Shown one piece after another: positions 1-9,716 of a DNA stretch of 64,000 bases. How positions within the stretch are numbered: the first letter of the stretch is position 1; each line of letters starts with the position of its first letter. Source of the stretch: Stachybotrys elegans (Eukaryota > Ascomycota > Sordariomycetes > Hypocreales > Stachybotryaceae); the NCBI GenBank assembly GCA_020746835.1, contig JAGPNK010000008.1, positions 372,001-436,000 of the forward strand. The letters run 5' to 3'. The translations under genes and the position numbers were made by a program. The notes under the pieces are model-generated. The model saw only the letters and a list, made by a program, of their open reading frames with translations. It searched no databases and was not told the DNA's origin.

Positions 1-697
1 TCTAGTGTGATTTCCTTGGTAAAGCCTTGCTTCTGGAAGTATCCGGTGGCGTAGTTGTCGGCATACGTGAGGAAATGCATCACGGGAGACGTGGCTTTGA
101 CGTAGTCCTTGAGGTGAGCCATGAGATGTGCTCCGTATCCTTTGACCTGCTGATCCGACGAGACTGCGCAAAACACAATCTCGGCGAATTTGCGATCTCG
201 AAATGGACGGATAGAGATGCCGCCAATGACCTCCAGAGGCTTCTTGACAAGAGCCAGCGATACGTGAGAGCGGTCGTAGACGAGACGCGCAATGTAGTGC
301 TTGGGCATCTCGGGCAACTGCTTTTGAAACAGGCATTTGAGCCCTGTCAGGATGACTGTGCTTTCCATACTGCCGTCATTGTTGACGACCCGGAACTCAA
401 TCTCCCCATTCCGCTCCTCTATAACAGCAGGCTACAGTACGGTACGGTCAGATCAGGTCGTTGTTGCCAGGCTAGCGTGGAGAGAGAGAGGGGACAGGAC
501 GAGCTCACCTTGTCGGGGAAGGGGATTCTCCCCGCGGAAGTAGCCGATGGTCCGCCAGATGCTTTGTCTTCCTCATCATCTGTCTTGGCTCTTTTTATAT
601 CGGGCTGCGTGTCAGGGTCTTCCGAGGCCTTCCTCTTGACGCCGAGGAGCTCATGCTCGTGGCCGGAGGTGGTGGACTGGGACTCGGACTCGCCCAT
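1..697 (-). CDS. gcn5: Histone acetyltransferase Gcn5, 5' part (truncated by window edge)
   Basis: Catalytic lysine acetyltransferase of SAGA/ADA complexes, acetylating histone H3 in the nucleus. Two exons are visible: 697..509 (63 codons) and 431..1, joined across an intron at 508..432 (donor GTGAGC, acceptor CTGTAG). The splice is phase 0 and yields the junction [15 protein letters not shown], which opens the conserved acetyltransferase domain. The N-terminus is a short acidic/basic tail rich in S, K and D. The GNAT acetyl-CoA loop is visible as [15 protein letters not shown], preceded by the beta-strand ending in [22 protein letters not shown] follows. Only about 206 residues fall in the window, so the C-terminal bromodomain expected in the family lies beyond base 1. 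The next gene diverges on the + strand. The identification rests on near-identity of this domain across eukaryotes; the exact start is the only in-frame ATG upstream of the intron. Confidence 0.95.
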
Positions 698-1140
698 CTG
701 CGGTGACGCGTAGCAAAGCGATTGGGAGCAAGGAATACAGCGGACAATTCGTGCCGGCGCAATGCGAGCAGCTTTGGGCCTCCTGGATTATGCAGCCCCG
801 TCGTCCAGTTGAGTGGTGGAGATGTTGGATTTAGCTCCTGACCGCGTTTGGCCGTGAGATATATGACTAAGCAGGTTTCTGGCAAAATGTACGTACCAGT
901 AATCACCTGTCAGCGTGCTGCTAGCAGTGGATATAACGTGACTACAGTACCTGGGTACATACATACCTACCACTCACTGGTAGTAGCAGCCTACAGACAA
1001 TTATTCACGAGAATAGATGTGCTGCTCGCGGGGAGATGTCAAAAGAGCGCAATCAGGCATTCTTGATCCACTCTATCCTTCTGTGATGTGGATTGAGCAC
1101 CTGCCTAGTATCCGTAGGTAGGACAAGATGCTGGTACCTG

Positions 1141-1150
1141 TACTCCGTAC
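1141..1150. repeat. Dispersed decamer TACTCCGTAC, copy 1
   Basis: Intergenic copy of a short motif that recurs in both orientations at 18811, 29767, 46755 and 47119. Function unknown. Confidence 0.6.
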
Positions 1151-1834
1151 CTGTCGAATAAAGTAGGAGGTAGCTCCAAGTACCTTTTAGTGAAGCCGAT
1201 ATTGGCTGATTGGATGGTTGGGCTGGACCTTTGCCGGGTATTTCCACCCAGCCCAGGCAAGCCATCCCATCCGAGGCTAGCCCCTTTCTGTCATTTGGTT
1301 TGGTGGAAGCGAGTGGGCCCAGGGACGACCCCTGTCGCCCGGCATCGAGTAACGACTCGAGAAGGCGTAGTCAGAGCTCCCGCACGAGTAGAGGCTGGCA
1401 GCATGGCCGCGCGCAGAGTACCTGGCCAGCAGCACCGGGTACATGCAGGTGCAGCAGCCCCCCCCTGGAAGCTGTCCGGAATTGAACTGCACCCCAGCCA
1501 CGAATTAGGTCTGGGCAGGAGCCACCAACGTATTCCGGCACTCCACCCCAAGGTCGTGTTTTTCATTTTTAGCTTGGAACCTCACGTCCAGTCCGCGGTT
1601 CGGAGAGAGTCCAGCCAAAGCCAAAAGCCCGACAGCCAAGCCAGGCAAAAGCCAGGCAAGCCGCCAGGCCCAAGGGAAGGACGAACAAGAGCTGGTCCGT
1701 TCAATCGCCAATGGCCTGGCCTCAGACCGTCTTGAAGCTCGTTGACGATTCCCCCAGCCCACCAATCTACCTACCAACCTACCCAACTCGTCACTCCTAA
1801 TTTTGGGTAGCCGGTGCTGGTCTGAGGTATCGAA

Positions 1835-1858
1835 CATCCATCCATCCATCCATCCATC
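1835..1858. repeat. Microsatellite (CATC)6
   Basis: Six uninterrupted CATC tetramers in the likely leader of the gene at 2420. Confidence 0.95.
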
Positions 1859-2012
1859 TCATCTGCTACTCCGCAGGGCAGCCTCTTCTTGCGCCTCTCT
1901 TTTCCCTTTGCCCCCCTGGCACACCTCGGTGCTCTTACAATCTCTGGTTTCACACAAGCTCCTTGGCTTTGCGACTGTGCCTGCGACTGTGCCAGCGCCG
2001 ACACCGATACCA

Positions 2013-2048
2013 ACGCCTACGCCTACGCCTACGCCTACGCCTGCGCCT
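2013..2048. repeat. Hexanucleotide tandem repeat (ACGCCT)n
   Basis: Five perfect ACGCCT units followed by one variant (GCGCCT), in the likely leader of the gene at 2420. Confidence 0.9.
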
Positions 2049-2419
2049 GGTCTTGAGTTACCCCGAGCGAGTCGCATCGTCCCGCCTTTCGTCACTTTCG
2101 TTTCATTTTGTTTCGTTTATTTCCTGGCCAGGATCCCTCCCACCCCCCCGACCCCTGGCCGCGTCCGCACATCCCGTGGCTGGGACCCTTCCGTACCAGC
2201 AACCTCTCCGTACCTTGCCAGATCACCTTACCATTCATTACCTGCTACCGCACCTACAATTCCTCCGCTGCTCAATCTATTGTCCCCTTACCATTGCTGG
2301 GGCCTTGCATCGCTTGGTTGATTCGTCCGTCGTATTACACCTCCTTACCTCCCCCATTGCCACATTGCCAACCAAACAACCGCTCCGTCACCCTCTCCAC
2401 CTGCAAAACGGCACGCACC

Positions 2420-3070
2420 ATGTCGTCCATCAAGCGGTTCGAGCTGCCCGCTCTCGATCTCAACTTTGGCAGCATCACCGATGGCACCAACATTCCTCCT
2501 CCCCCCGATTCGCCCGTCCAGAGGGAACCCACGCCCCCAGCGACACCGCACAAGGTAGCCGGCAAGGACATTGACGTCAACCGATCTGCCAACGCGTCCC
2601 CCTCTCTGCTGTCGTCAGTCACAAAGTCAAATGGTAATCTCGCCGGCACCAAGCGGACGGCCGAGGAGGCCCCCCTGAGCCCGGCCTCGTCCACTCGCCA
2701 GGGCAGCCTCCGACGTCTGTTTAGCAGGAACATGTTGAATAACAGCTATGCAGAGGGTCAGTTGTCGTCCAATGGTACGGGGAATGGCGCCGCGACCACC
2801 GCGTCCATCGCAACCGTTTCTCGCCCTGCCAGCCAGAGCGGTGGTAGCGTCATGGATGAGCGCAAGTCGAAGCGAAGCAGCGGATGGTTTAGGCGACTGA
2901 GGACCGGGGACACGGCCTCCAAGCGATCCAGCGTCATCATTGACGACTCACAAGTCCCCGGCTCGCCCAGGCAGCCCGTCGGCCCCCCGCCGCCCATGAT
3001 TCCCGAACTCTCGGACCTCGAAAAAGATGACGGCAGCTTAGGCTCTGACCTGTTCAAGAACATAAAGTAG
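2420..3070 (+). CDS. Uncharacterised Ser/Pro-rich fungal protein, 216 aa
   Basis: Single-exon gene. The start at 2420 (context CACCATGTC) follows a long pyrimidine-rich leader; the frame stays open upstream, but that part is low-complexity and looks like leader. The protein is hydrophilic, with no signal peptide or membrane segment. The N-terminus reads MSSIKRFELPALDLNFGS, followed by a proline-rich stretch with SP/TP sites (PPPPDSP, EPTPPATP), a middle rich in S, N, T and G, a basic patch KSKRSSGWFRRLR near residues 150-165, another proline run near 190 and a short C-terminal tail ending FKNIK. The many SP/TP sites and basic patch would fit a phosphoregulated nuclear protein, but that is inference. 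I do not recognise a named domain. Codon use (C/G-ending codons) is like that of neighbouring confident genes, supporting a real CDS. Confidence 0.75.
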   Translation: MSSIKRFELPALDLNFGSITDGTNIPPPPDSPVQREPTPPATPHKVAGKDIDVNRSANASPSLLSSVTKSNGNLAGTKRTAEEAPLSPASSTRQGSLRRLFSRNMLNNSYAEGQLSSNGTGNGAATTASIATVSRPASQSGGSVMDERKSKRSSGWFRRLRTGDTASKRSSVIIDDSQVPGSPRQPVGPPPPMIPELSDLEKDDGSLGSDLFKNIK

Positions 3071-3987
3071 CGCCGACAACCCCCCATATACTCGACCAAA
3101 GGCCCCCTACTGCCTACCTACAGAACCGGGACGACTCGTTCCAACAAGAAGAAGAAGACGACGACGAAGAAGAACAACTACCACTACAACAACAACAGCA
3201 CAACCCCTACAACGGACTACCCTTTCAATATTCTACCCTTTCTTGTTTTTTTAATGTATATGGACGAGCGACGACGATTCGAGCTGCACCCATGATCGAC
3301 ATTGACCACTCTTTTGCATCACCCTTTCCATTTTTGTATTCATTCGACCTACCCGACCTCAAGTTTTTTGCAGAGCTGGGTTATGGTGCTGTGGAGGGGA
3401 TATCGAGATCCCAATAACGGCGGAGGACGTTGCTACAACAGGCTGAACCAGATACCCAGCTCTCTTTGAGAGCCCATTCTCCTTACCAAGCCCCCTTGTC
3501 TTTTTTTTCTAATGTAATTTTGTCCCTTGTGGCGATATACTCTTCGAAATTCAGATGAGCCCTGCCAAGAAAGCGTCACACTTGCGGCTGAGGTCGTCGG
3601 CATCCTGTTGGCCAACGCAGCCCAGCACCAAGAGTGTGCGCGGCGGGGCAACCCTTTTGTCATAAAGGTGTCTTGGAAAGGTATATTGCAGCGAACAGGA
3701 ACCTGCGGATATAATCGTGGTTGCGGACTTGCGATGGCCTGGAATTGGCATACCCTTTCTTTGAGAATACCCATAACCTCAGATACCTTATAAACAATAG
3801 AAGGCCAGTTACGCCTACTTACGATGCCCCTTTTTGGCATTTCCCAGCTCTCTTGTTCATTTTCCCTCGACGATCAACAGCAATAGTGATGTATGTAAAT
3901 CGCTTGAAAGAGCCTCGGTCTCCTCGGCGGCGACAAGTCCTGCAATCGCGGCCGGCTTGTCCTTTGGATAGTGAATGTCATTCCAAG
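3071..3987. other. Intergenic, 3' flank of two convergent genes
   Basis: Begins with a purine-rich AAGAAGAAG / ACGACGACG-type stretch that is probably 3' UTR of the 2420 gene. No gene is seen; the short overlapping frames at 3433-3980 lack recognisable similarity. Confidence 0.5.
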
Positions 3988-5069
3988 TCAGTTGGTATGA
4001 GATGCCTTCTTCAGCCCGTTGACAATGTCCTGCTGGGCCTTCATGTAGCCCATCCACGCCACGCCGACCATGCTGGGTGGCGGCGCATCAAACGGAGGCA
4101 CAACCCGCGTCCCGCCGGGGAGCACCTCGAGCACTGTTCCGTCGCCGAGCGCCTCGTCCACCACGAGGCGTAGCATGGCCTGTGCGACGTCTTCGGGCCT
4201 CACCCACACGGCATCCTCTGTGATGGTTTCGGCCTTGGTGGGATCCTCGTCCCACATGGGTGTCTGAGAAAGGAGGTTTCTAGTCAGCATCTAGGGCCTG
4301 TCCGGGGGGCCAAGAAGGGGGAGAGGAGGTGGTTTGCAGGGTGGTGGTGACTTACACGCACGATGCCTGGCGCGACGGCACTGACGCGGATACCTAGCTC
4401 GTCGCGCAGGCCGCCTAGCGATCTGACGAACCCGTGAAGCCCGTGCTTGCTCGCTGTGTACAGCGGCGTCACGAAGCTAGCGACGAGTCCGGCTACACTG
4501 CCAATGTGCACCAGACACCCCTTCTCACCGCGCTGCGTCCAGTGCCCGATGGCCATTTGGCTAAGGCGGATGGGCGCCGTCAAGTTGATGTCGAGCACGG
4601 CGTAGTGACCCAGGTCAGCATCTGCCGGGTCCCGCGACGCCGAGTCGGGATTTGTCGCCGTCCGCGGCGGCTCCCAGAAGGAGGACCATGCGGGCTCAAA
4701 GATGCCCGCCCCAGGGCAGACGACATCAACGGTAGGGAAAGCCTCGAGCGCTGCGCTCCACAGGCTGTGCAGGTCAGGCCACGACACGACATTGGTCTGG
4801 TGGTACAGAGCGATGGGCCTGTTGCCGCTGTCACTCTTGCTTCGGGGCGCGTACTCTTTCACCAGGGCCTCTGCGGCTGGGCGGAGCTGCAGGTCGGCCA
4901 GCATGACTGAGCAGCCCTGATGGAGAAGGAGGCGCGCGAACTCGAGGTTGATACCTGCGTAGGAGGGTGTAAGCACTGCAAGCAATATGCCGGCTATGTC
5001 AGGAGAAGTTGTCGTACCGGAGCCTGCCCCTGTGATAAGGGCGTGTTTACCTTCGAGTGAAAGAGCCAT
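3988..5069 (-). CDS. Short-chain dehydrogenase/reductase (15-hydroxyprostaglandin dehydrogenase-like)
   Basis: NAD(P)-dependent oxidoreductase of the classical SDR family; the substrate cannot be told from sequence. Three exons: 5069..5018, 4954..4356 and 4263..3988, with introns 5017..4955 and 4355..4264. The joined product is 308 aa. The cofactor-binding glycine motif TGAGSGIN is built across the first splice (residues about 14-21), and the acidic cofactor position follows in VMLADLQ, which favours NAD. VDVVCPGAG stands where NNAG is usual, followed by INLTAPIRLSQ, HIGSVAG with the catalytic serine and YTASKHG with the catalytic Tyr and Lys. The second splice gives VAPGIVR|TPMWDED, the PG motif typical of SDR C-termini. 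The start at 5069 places the Rossmann strand at residue 8, as usual. It lies downstream of, and parallel to, the transporter gene, 294 bp away; no functional link is evident. Confidence 0.9.
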
Positions 5070-5363
5070 GATGACGTGGATGGTTGTCTCAATTTTGATC
5101 AGCTTCGATGTCGGCTATTCCAGAGTCTCGTTGACCCTTGTCAAACAGATGGTCCTTTTATATATTGAGCGCGTACCTTGTGTAGCTCAGGCTGGTAGGT
5201 GAGTATGACAAGATACACTGATGTATGCGATGGGATGGCTGCAAGACTCTGGCGGGGAAACGGGGTAGATGCATGGACTTTGGTTGCGGTTGCATTGATT
5301 CAGTCGATTTCCGGTCGGCTGTTAATAATTAGAGTACATTCTATCTTCACTTCCAATATATCC

Positions 5364-7291
5364 TTATTTTGCCAGGGCATTGGTGTCACCCTTCTCTTCG
5401 TCCGTCGATACATCTTCGGCCTGCACCGTGTCGTCTTCTGGCTTACCCTCACGGCACGCCCACCCATCCACCAAGCGTAGTGTTTCCCGTGACCATATCC
5501 GGTTCATCAGGGTGAGCCGCACAGGAACAAGGGCGATGATGATGAGGGGGAACGCCGGGGCTGCTACCGTCAAGGTGATACCGAATACAATGCCAGTAAG
5601 CACAATCTGCGCGATGGTGAATGTGTGAATTCCCAGCCAAGTCACACCAGATGGAAGAGCCGGCAGGTCCGATGGTGGGCTGAGCAGTTGTACGATGCGG
5701 TCCAATATCGGGTTCACCGACAGAGACTGGTAGCCCATAAACATGAACAGCCCGGCAAGAACCGACGTCTGTGTGAGACCAAGGACTCTCTGTAGTGGTG
5801 GGGAGATGAAGGCCAGGATCATGGCTGCTTGAATAAAGGCCGAATATCGCTGCTCGTAGGTGCGGGCTACATGTATTGGAGGCTCTCGCACCTCATCATC
5901 ACTGGTCACTGGACTTGGCTCGAGTTCGTAGTACATCAGGGACTCGGAATGGAGAGGTGCCTGGGGAAGGAGACCGTTGGCAGCCGGTATGCCAAGAATG
6001 CCGCAGATGATGGTTGTTGTACCTAGGAGCACAATATCCCATGCGAAGCCACCCGGTTTCCGGATGCCGTATCTCTTATTTGTGCAGATGATACTGCTGA
6101 TTTCGTGGTCAAAGTAGAAGAGCACAGTGATGATAGCTCCAGGGATAATGGATAGGAAGACCCATTCGATGGGGACCTGCCAGAACTTGACAAAAAAAGA
6201 CCTTCTCTCCGGGTCGGTCGGCCTAAGAGTTGTCTGCACTTGAAGTGTTAGGTGATCCAAATCAGCCAGCTCGCCCATATGCGGGATCCCGATCCACAGG
6301 ACGATGGAGATGGCGGCAGCATACTCCGTGAGACCAAGGCGGACATATCGGTGAAAGAGTGGCTTCCAGGAGTTTGCCGTGGAGAGCAATATGGCGAATA
6401 GACATGTTCCCACAGCACCAATGATGGAATAGAGAAAGGCGGCCAGAGAGACCTCGGAATGGGTGCGCTGCAACTCCAGTGCTGCCTTGTGGAAGTAGAT
6501 GACGCTGTTGAGGAGGGAAAAGATGTCGGCACTGAAGTTGGTAACGTACTGCATTGTCCAGTCGTGTGCGTTGAAGATGGCGAGCAGGTAGTGCATCCAG
6601 CCGGCATGGATGAGGGCCCAGGCCATGATGGGCAAGAATCTGACCTATGTCCGTATTGAGCACGCTTGTAGCATTGTACGTGAGCAGGTAATGGGCCATC
6701 CTACGTTGAAACTGCCTTCGCACAAGTCGTAGATGTTCTCCGCAAGAACTGCAAAGGGTCCAGTGACGCCAAGAATGGTCAATGGCTGCGCAGAGAAGCT
6801 ATTCGGGGCGTCGGGTGAGCGCAGAGCCTCGGCCAACATGCGACATCGTTGAGCGCTTACATGGAAAAGACGAGACCGCAGAAGCCGGTGCTGAAGATGA
6901 TCTCGATAGTACCCCAGGACTTGCCCGTCTGAATGAAGAGGTCGTTGGCAAAAGTCATGCCCGGGAGGATGTTGGTGAAGAAGATGTAGACGGCGCTGGC
7001 CATGACCTGTTGGTTGAAGAGCGCCCAGTCCGACACGTATCGCTTCTTGATGCTGGATACATCCTCGCTCAATAGGCGAAAGGGACGGAATCGACCTCCT
7101 GGACCGAAGTACGCTGCCAATTTGGAGCGGCGGGTAAGTTGGTGATCCTGCTGTAAGACATCTGTATTTGAGGATGGTTGCGGCGTGGGGCGAGATTCGC
7201 TGATGAGCATATCGATGGCATCCTGAGTATCCTGAACCGAGTCCAAACCAGCATCTTGGCGGCGGCCAGGTGCCGTAATTGATGGCGACAT
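5364..7291 (-). CDS. Bor1-like anion (borate/bicarbonate) transporter, HCO3_cotransp family
   Basis: Multi-pass plasma-membrane transporter related to yeast Bor1 and animal anion exchangers; probably exports borate or exchanges bicarbonate. Three exons: 7291..6861, 6798..6705 and 6644..5364, introns 6860..6799 (62 bp) and 6704..6645 (60 bp), giving 601 aa. Splicing restores the family signature FSAQPLTILGVTGPFAV across the first junction (residues about 146-162). Upstream is GPGGRFRPFRLLSEDVSSIKK, the usual cytoplasmic lead-in, then VYIFFTNILPGMTFA. Roughly a dozen hydrophobic helices follow, with LPSGVTWLGIHTFTIAQ and the final helix APAFPLIIIALVPVRL. The tail after the last helix is acidic and charged. 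Length is close to that of fungal Bor1 proteins. It shares a 939-bp divergent promoter with mtg1. Substrate specificity is inferred from family membership only. Confidence 0.93.
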
Positions 7292-7998
7292 GGCCTGATC
7301 AACCCAGGGAGATGTCCAAAGAGATTCAAAGAGAAAGAATCGACGAGTTTTCTGACAGTAGAAACCGACTCAAAGTCAGATATCGAAGGTCTATAAGGGA
7401 GGCCTCGACGAGGCAGCCTCGACTTATATGGTTCTTGGCGCCCTCTCCATTCTTTCGCTCCCATCCTCCATGCATCTCCAGTAGCGTGGCCCTGTCACCT
7501 GGAGGGGAGGAGGCTTGAGACGCAAGCCGCTGTCCTGTCCATTCGTTCCATCACGTGTGCGTGGGCGGCGTCGATGCCAAGATTCGGTCTGGAAATTCGG
7601 TAAATGCAACAAACACTACTACTCCTCTTTGGGAGAAAACACCAAGGCCTCAGCCAGCCCGCATTATTCATTCAGGATAAACGAACAAGGTAGAAGGGTA
7701 TCATGAATTTAAAATGCTCAAGGAATGCTTTCCAGCCATCTTCTCTGCTCATCCCATTCTAGTGTCCTAGCAAACCTGCTTGGTATACGCGTATTGCTCG
7801 GGCGGTGTAGGCGCTGAGGGCATTGCTCAATTAAACCGAGGCGGTCCTTGACTTGATCAAGTTTTTATTGATCGTGTCTCACTAAGCATAGATCCCTCCC
7901 CGGTTGATTTCATCGTGCTGGAAATAGGCAATTGCTGCAAGATACTAAGTTCATTGCCCCGCCAGGCTCAATCCCCATCAGGTGGGAGCCACCACATG

Positions 7999-8006
7999 TG
8001 ACGTCA
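7999..8006. promoter_or_regulatory. CRE-type palindrome TGACGTCA (overlapping CACATGTG)
   Basis: Perfect TGACGTCA octamer, the consensus for ATF/CREB bZIP factors in fungi, overlapping by two bases a CACATGTG palindrome at 7993-8000. It lies 225 bp upstream of the mtg1 start. Confidence 0.6.
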
Positions 8007-8029
8007 CCTCATCAGGGGTCCGTTATCAC

Positions 8030-8035
8030 CACGTG
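8030..8035. promoter_or_regulatory. E-box CACGTG
   Basis: CACGTG followed by AC, 195 bp upstream of mtg1 and 24 bp from the TGACGTCA site. The hexamer is the Cbf1/bHLH consensus; use in this organism is untested. Confidence 0.5.
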
Positions 8036-8230
8036 ACATCGCGGAGTCGCAACTCAATCCCGTGTCGTTATCGCGGCTCTGACGCGGAAGCAGGGGTCCA
8101 GCGCCAAATTTTCCACCATGTAGAACACCTATGTGCTCAGAAGTGGATTGATGCGACCCAGCCCCAACACGCCCTCATAAGGAGTTCATTATGACGCCCG
8201 CGGCCGCGTCGCTCCCTTCACACGTACACC

Positions 8231-9247
8231 ATGGCGCACTTTGTGCCCCGCGCTTCCTTCAGCCTCCCCGGCTCCATCCCCAAGACGTACTTCCTCGGCC
8301 ATCACCATAGCGGCGCCAACGCCATCAAGGGCATCCTCAACACAATCAACCTCGTCATCGAGTGCCGCGACGTCCGCCTGCCCCTCTCCACCCAGAACCC
8401 CAAGCTCGAGTCCCTCGTCGCCGGCCGCCAGCGCCTCATCGTCTACACAAAGTCCGACCTCTGCACCGACAGCCCCGCCGCCACCCACACCCTGCGCGGC
8501 CTGTACGGCGCCGACAATGTCCTCTTCTGGGATAAGCACAGGCCCGGCACCACCGGCGCCCTGCTGCGGAAGCTCAAGAACTCGGCCCGCGCCATCGATG
8601 CCCTCACGGGCCTCCGCATCATCGTCGTCGGCATGCCCAACGTCGGCAAGAGCACCCTGCTCAACGCCCTCCGCAGCGCAGCCTCCCCCGAGAAGAAGGC
8701 AAAGGCCGCCAAGACGGGCGACCAGGCCGGCGTCACTCGCAAGGTTGGCACCTCGGTGCGCATCGTCGATTCCGAGGAAAAGGGCGGCGTCAGCGGCGGC
8801 ATCTACCTGCTCGACACGCCCGGCATTTTCCAGCCCTACGTCGAGGACGGCGAGACCATGATCAAGGTAGCCCTCGCGCACGGGATAAAGAAAGGCCTGA
8901 TAGCAGACGAGATCCTCGTCGACTATCTACTCTACCGGATGAACCACTGGAACCCGGGGTTATACAGCCGCTACTGTGAACCCACCAACGATGTAAATGA
9001 ATTCCTGACGGCCGTTGCGAAGCGTGACGGCAAGCTCAAAGCCGGTGGCGCCGCCAATTGGCAAGAGGCCGCGGCTCGCGTCCTGTCCCTATGGCGCATC
9101 GGCAAGTTTGGTCGCTATGTTCTCGACGACCTCTCGGACGAGGCCATTCGCGCCCACCAACACTTGCTAGTGAACCCCCACCTCAGCCAGAATCAAGCCA
9201 AGAAGCTTCAGAGGGAAGAGAGGAGGCGAGCAAGAACCGGAGACTAG
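8231..9247 (+). CDS. mtg1: Mitochondrial ribosome-assembly GTPase Mtg1
   Basis: Circularly permuted GTPase of the YlqF/RbgA/Mtg1 family, needed for maturation of the mitochondrial large ribosomal subunit. Single exon, 338 aa. The permuted motif order is visible: the guanine-specificity motif TKSD (residues 73-76) comes first, then the P-loop GMPNVGKS (134-141), a VTRKVGTS switch segment, and DTPG (195-198). The start fits: the N-terminus MAHFVPRASFSLPG runs straight into the family's conserved entry region. The C-terminal half carries YLLYRMNHWN and VLSLWRIGKFGRYVLDDL, and a basic tail for RNA contact. Length agrees with yeast Mtg1. It is divergent from the Bor1-like gene. Confidence 0.95.
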   Translation: MAHFVPRASFSLPGSIPKTYFLGHHHSGANAIKGILNTINLVIECRDVRLPLSTQNPKLESLVAGRQRLIVYTKSDLCTDSPAATHTLRGLYGADNVLFWDKHRPGTTGALLRKLKNSARAIDALTGLRIIVVGMPNVGKSTLLNALRSAASPEKKAKAAKTGDQAGVTRKVGTSVRIVDSEEKGGVSGGIYLLDTPGIFQPYVEDGETMIKVALAHGIKKGLIADEILVDYLLYRMNHWNPGLYSRYCEPTNDVNEFLTAVAKRDGKLKAGGAANWQEAAARVLSLWRIGKFGRYVLDDLSDEAIRAHQHLLVNPHLSQNQAKKLQREERRRARTGD

Positions 9248-9716
9248 GCTGCCTTGGAGGCCATTGTATATCATGTAATATATTTTGTATTGTAGACAAA
9301 GATAAGCCACAATTGAGCTACCTGTCTTGGGAGGGCAAATCGCCCAAGCGTCCCAGCCCATTTCGCCCATAACGTCGTACACACAGTGCGTATCTAAGAG
9401 CCAACCATGAACAATTCTCACAGGGTATATCTGGGGGACACTATCGACTGATCCGCCCCAGGACCTCGCGGTCTCTCGTTGAAAAGAAGAACGCAGACAA
9501 AGAACAACCCACCCAGCAATCCGTAAACCTGGAATACAAAGAGGAAGAAAAAGGAAGAAGAAGAAGAAAAGCGACATGGATATAGCACAAGAAAGGACAG
9601 CAAGCCCCTCATGCTGGCTTCCATGGTGGCGCCGTATGGAAAAGACGATGATTGCCGTAGAACGCCGTTCCAGCGCTGGACACCGATCCCCCAAAAGCAA
9701 AAGTTCCAACCTGGTG
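9248..9716. other. Intergenic between convergent mtg1 and cti6-like genes
   Basis: Nothing coding seen. Contains a purine-rich AAGAAGAAGAAG stretch around 9541-9572; probably both 3' UTRs. Confidence 0.5.

Larger units (their letters stand above)
698..2419. promoter_or_regulatory. Divergent intergenic region between gcn5 and the 2420 gene
   Basis: No coding gene seen. The first part should hold the gcn5 promoter; the last 600 bases are pyrimidine-rich, as in leaders of filamentous fungi, and contain two short tandem repeats and several upstream ATGs. The decamer TACTCCGTAC, found elsewhere in this window, occurs at 1141. Open frames of 60-180 codons here are low-complexity and overlap on both strands, so they are not credible genes. 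Confidence 0.6.
7292..8230. promoter_or_regulatory. Divergent promoter between Bor1-like transporter and mtg1
   Basis: No coding gene is seen in these 939 bp. A cluster of palindromic factor sites lies 195-240 bp upstream of mtg1: CACATGTG at 7993, TGACGTCA at 7999 and CACGTG at 8030, described separately. Which gene they serve is unknown. Confidence 0.6.

Noticed and set aside
8189..8881. 230-codon minus-strand frame
   Set aside because: Lies antisense within mtg1; an artefact of GC-rich codon use, with low-complexity A/G/D/V composition.
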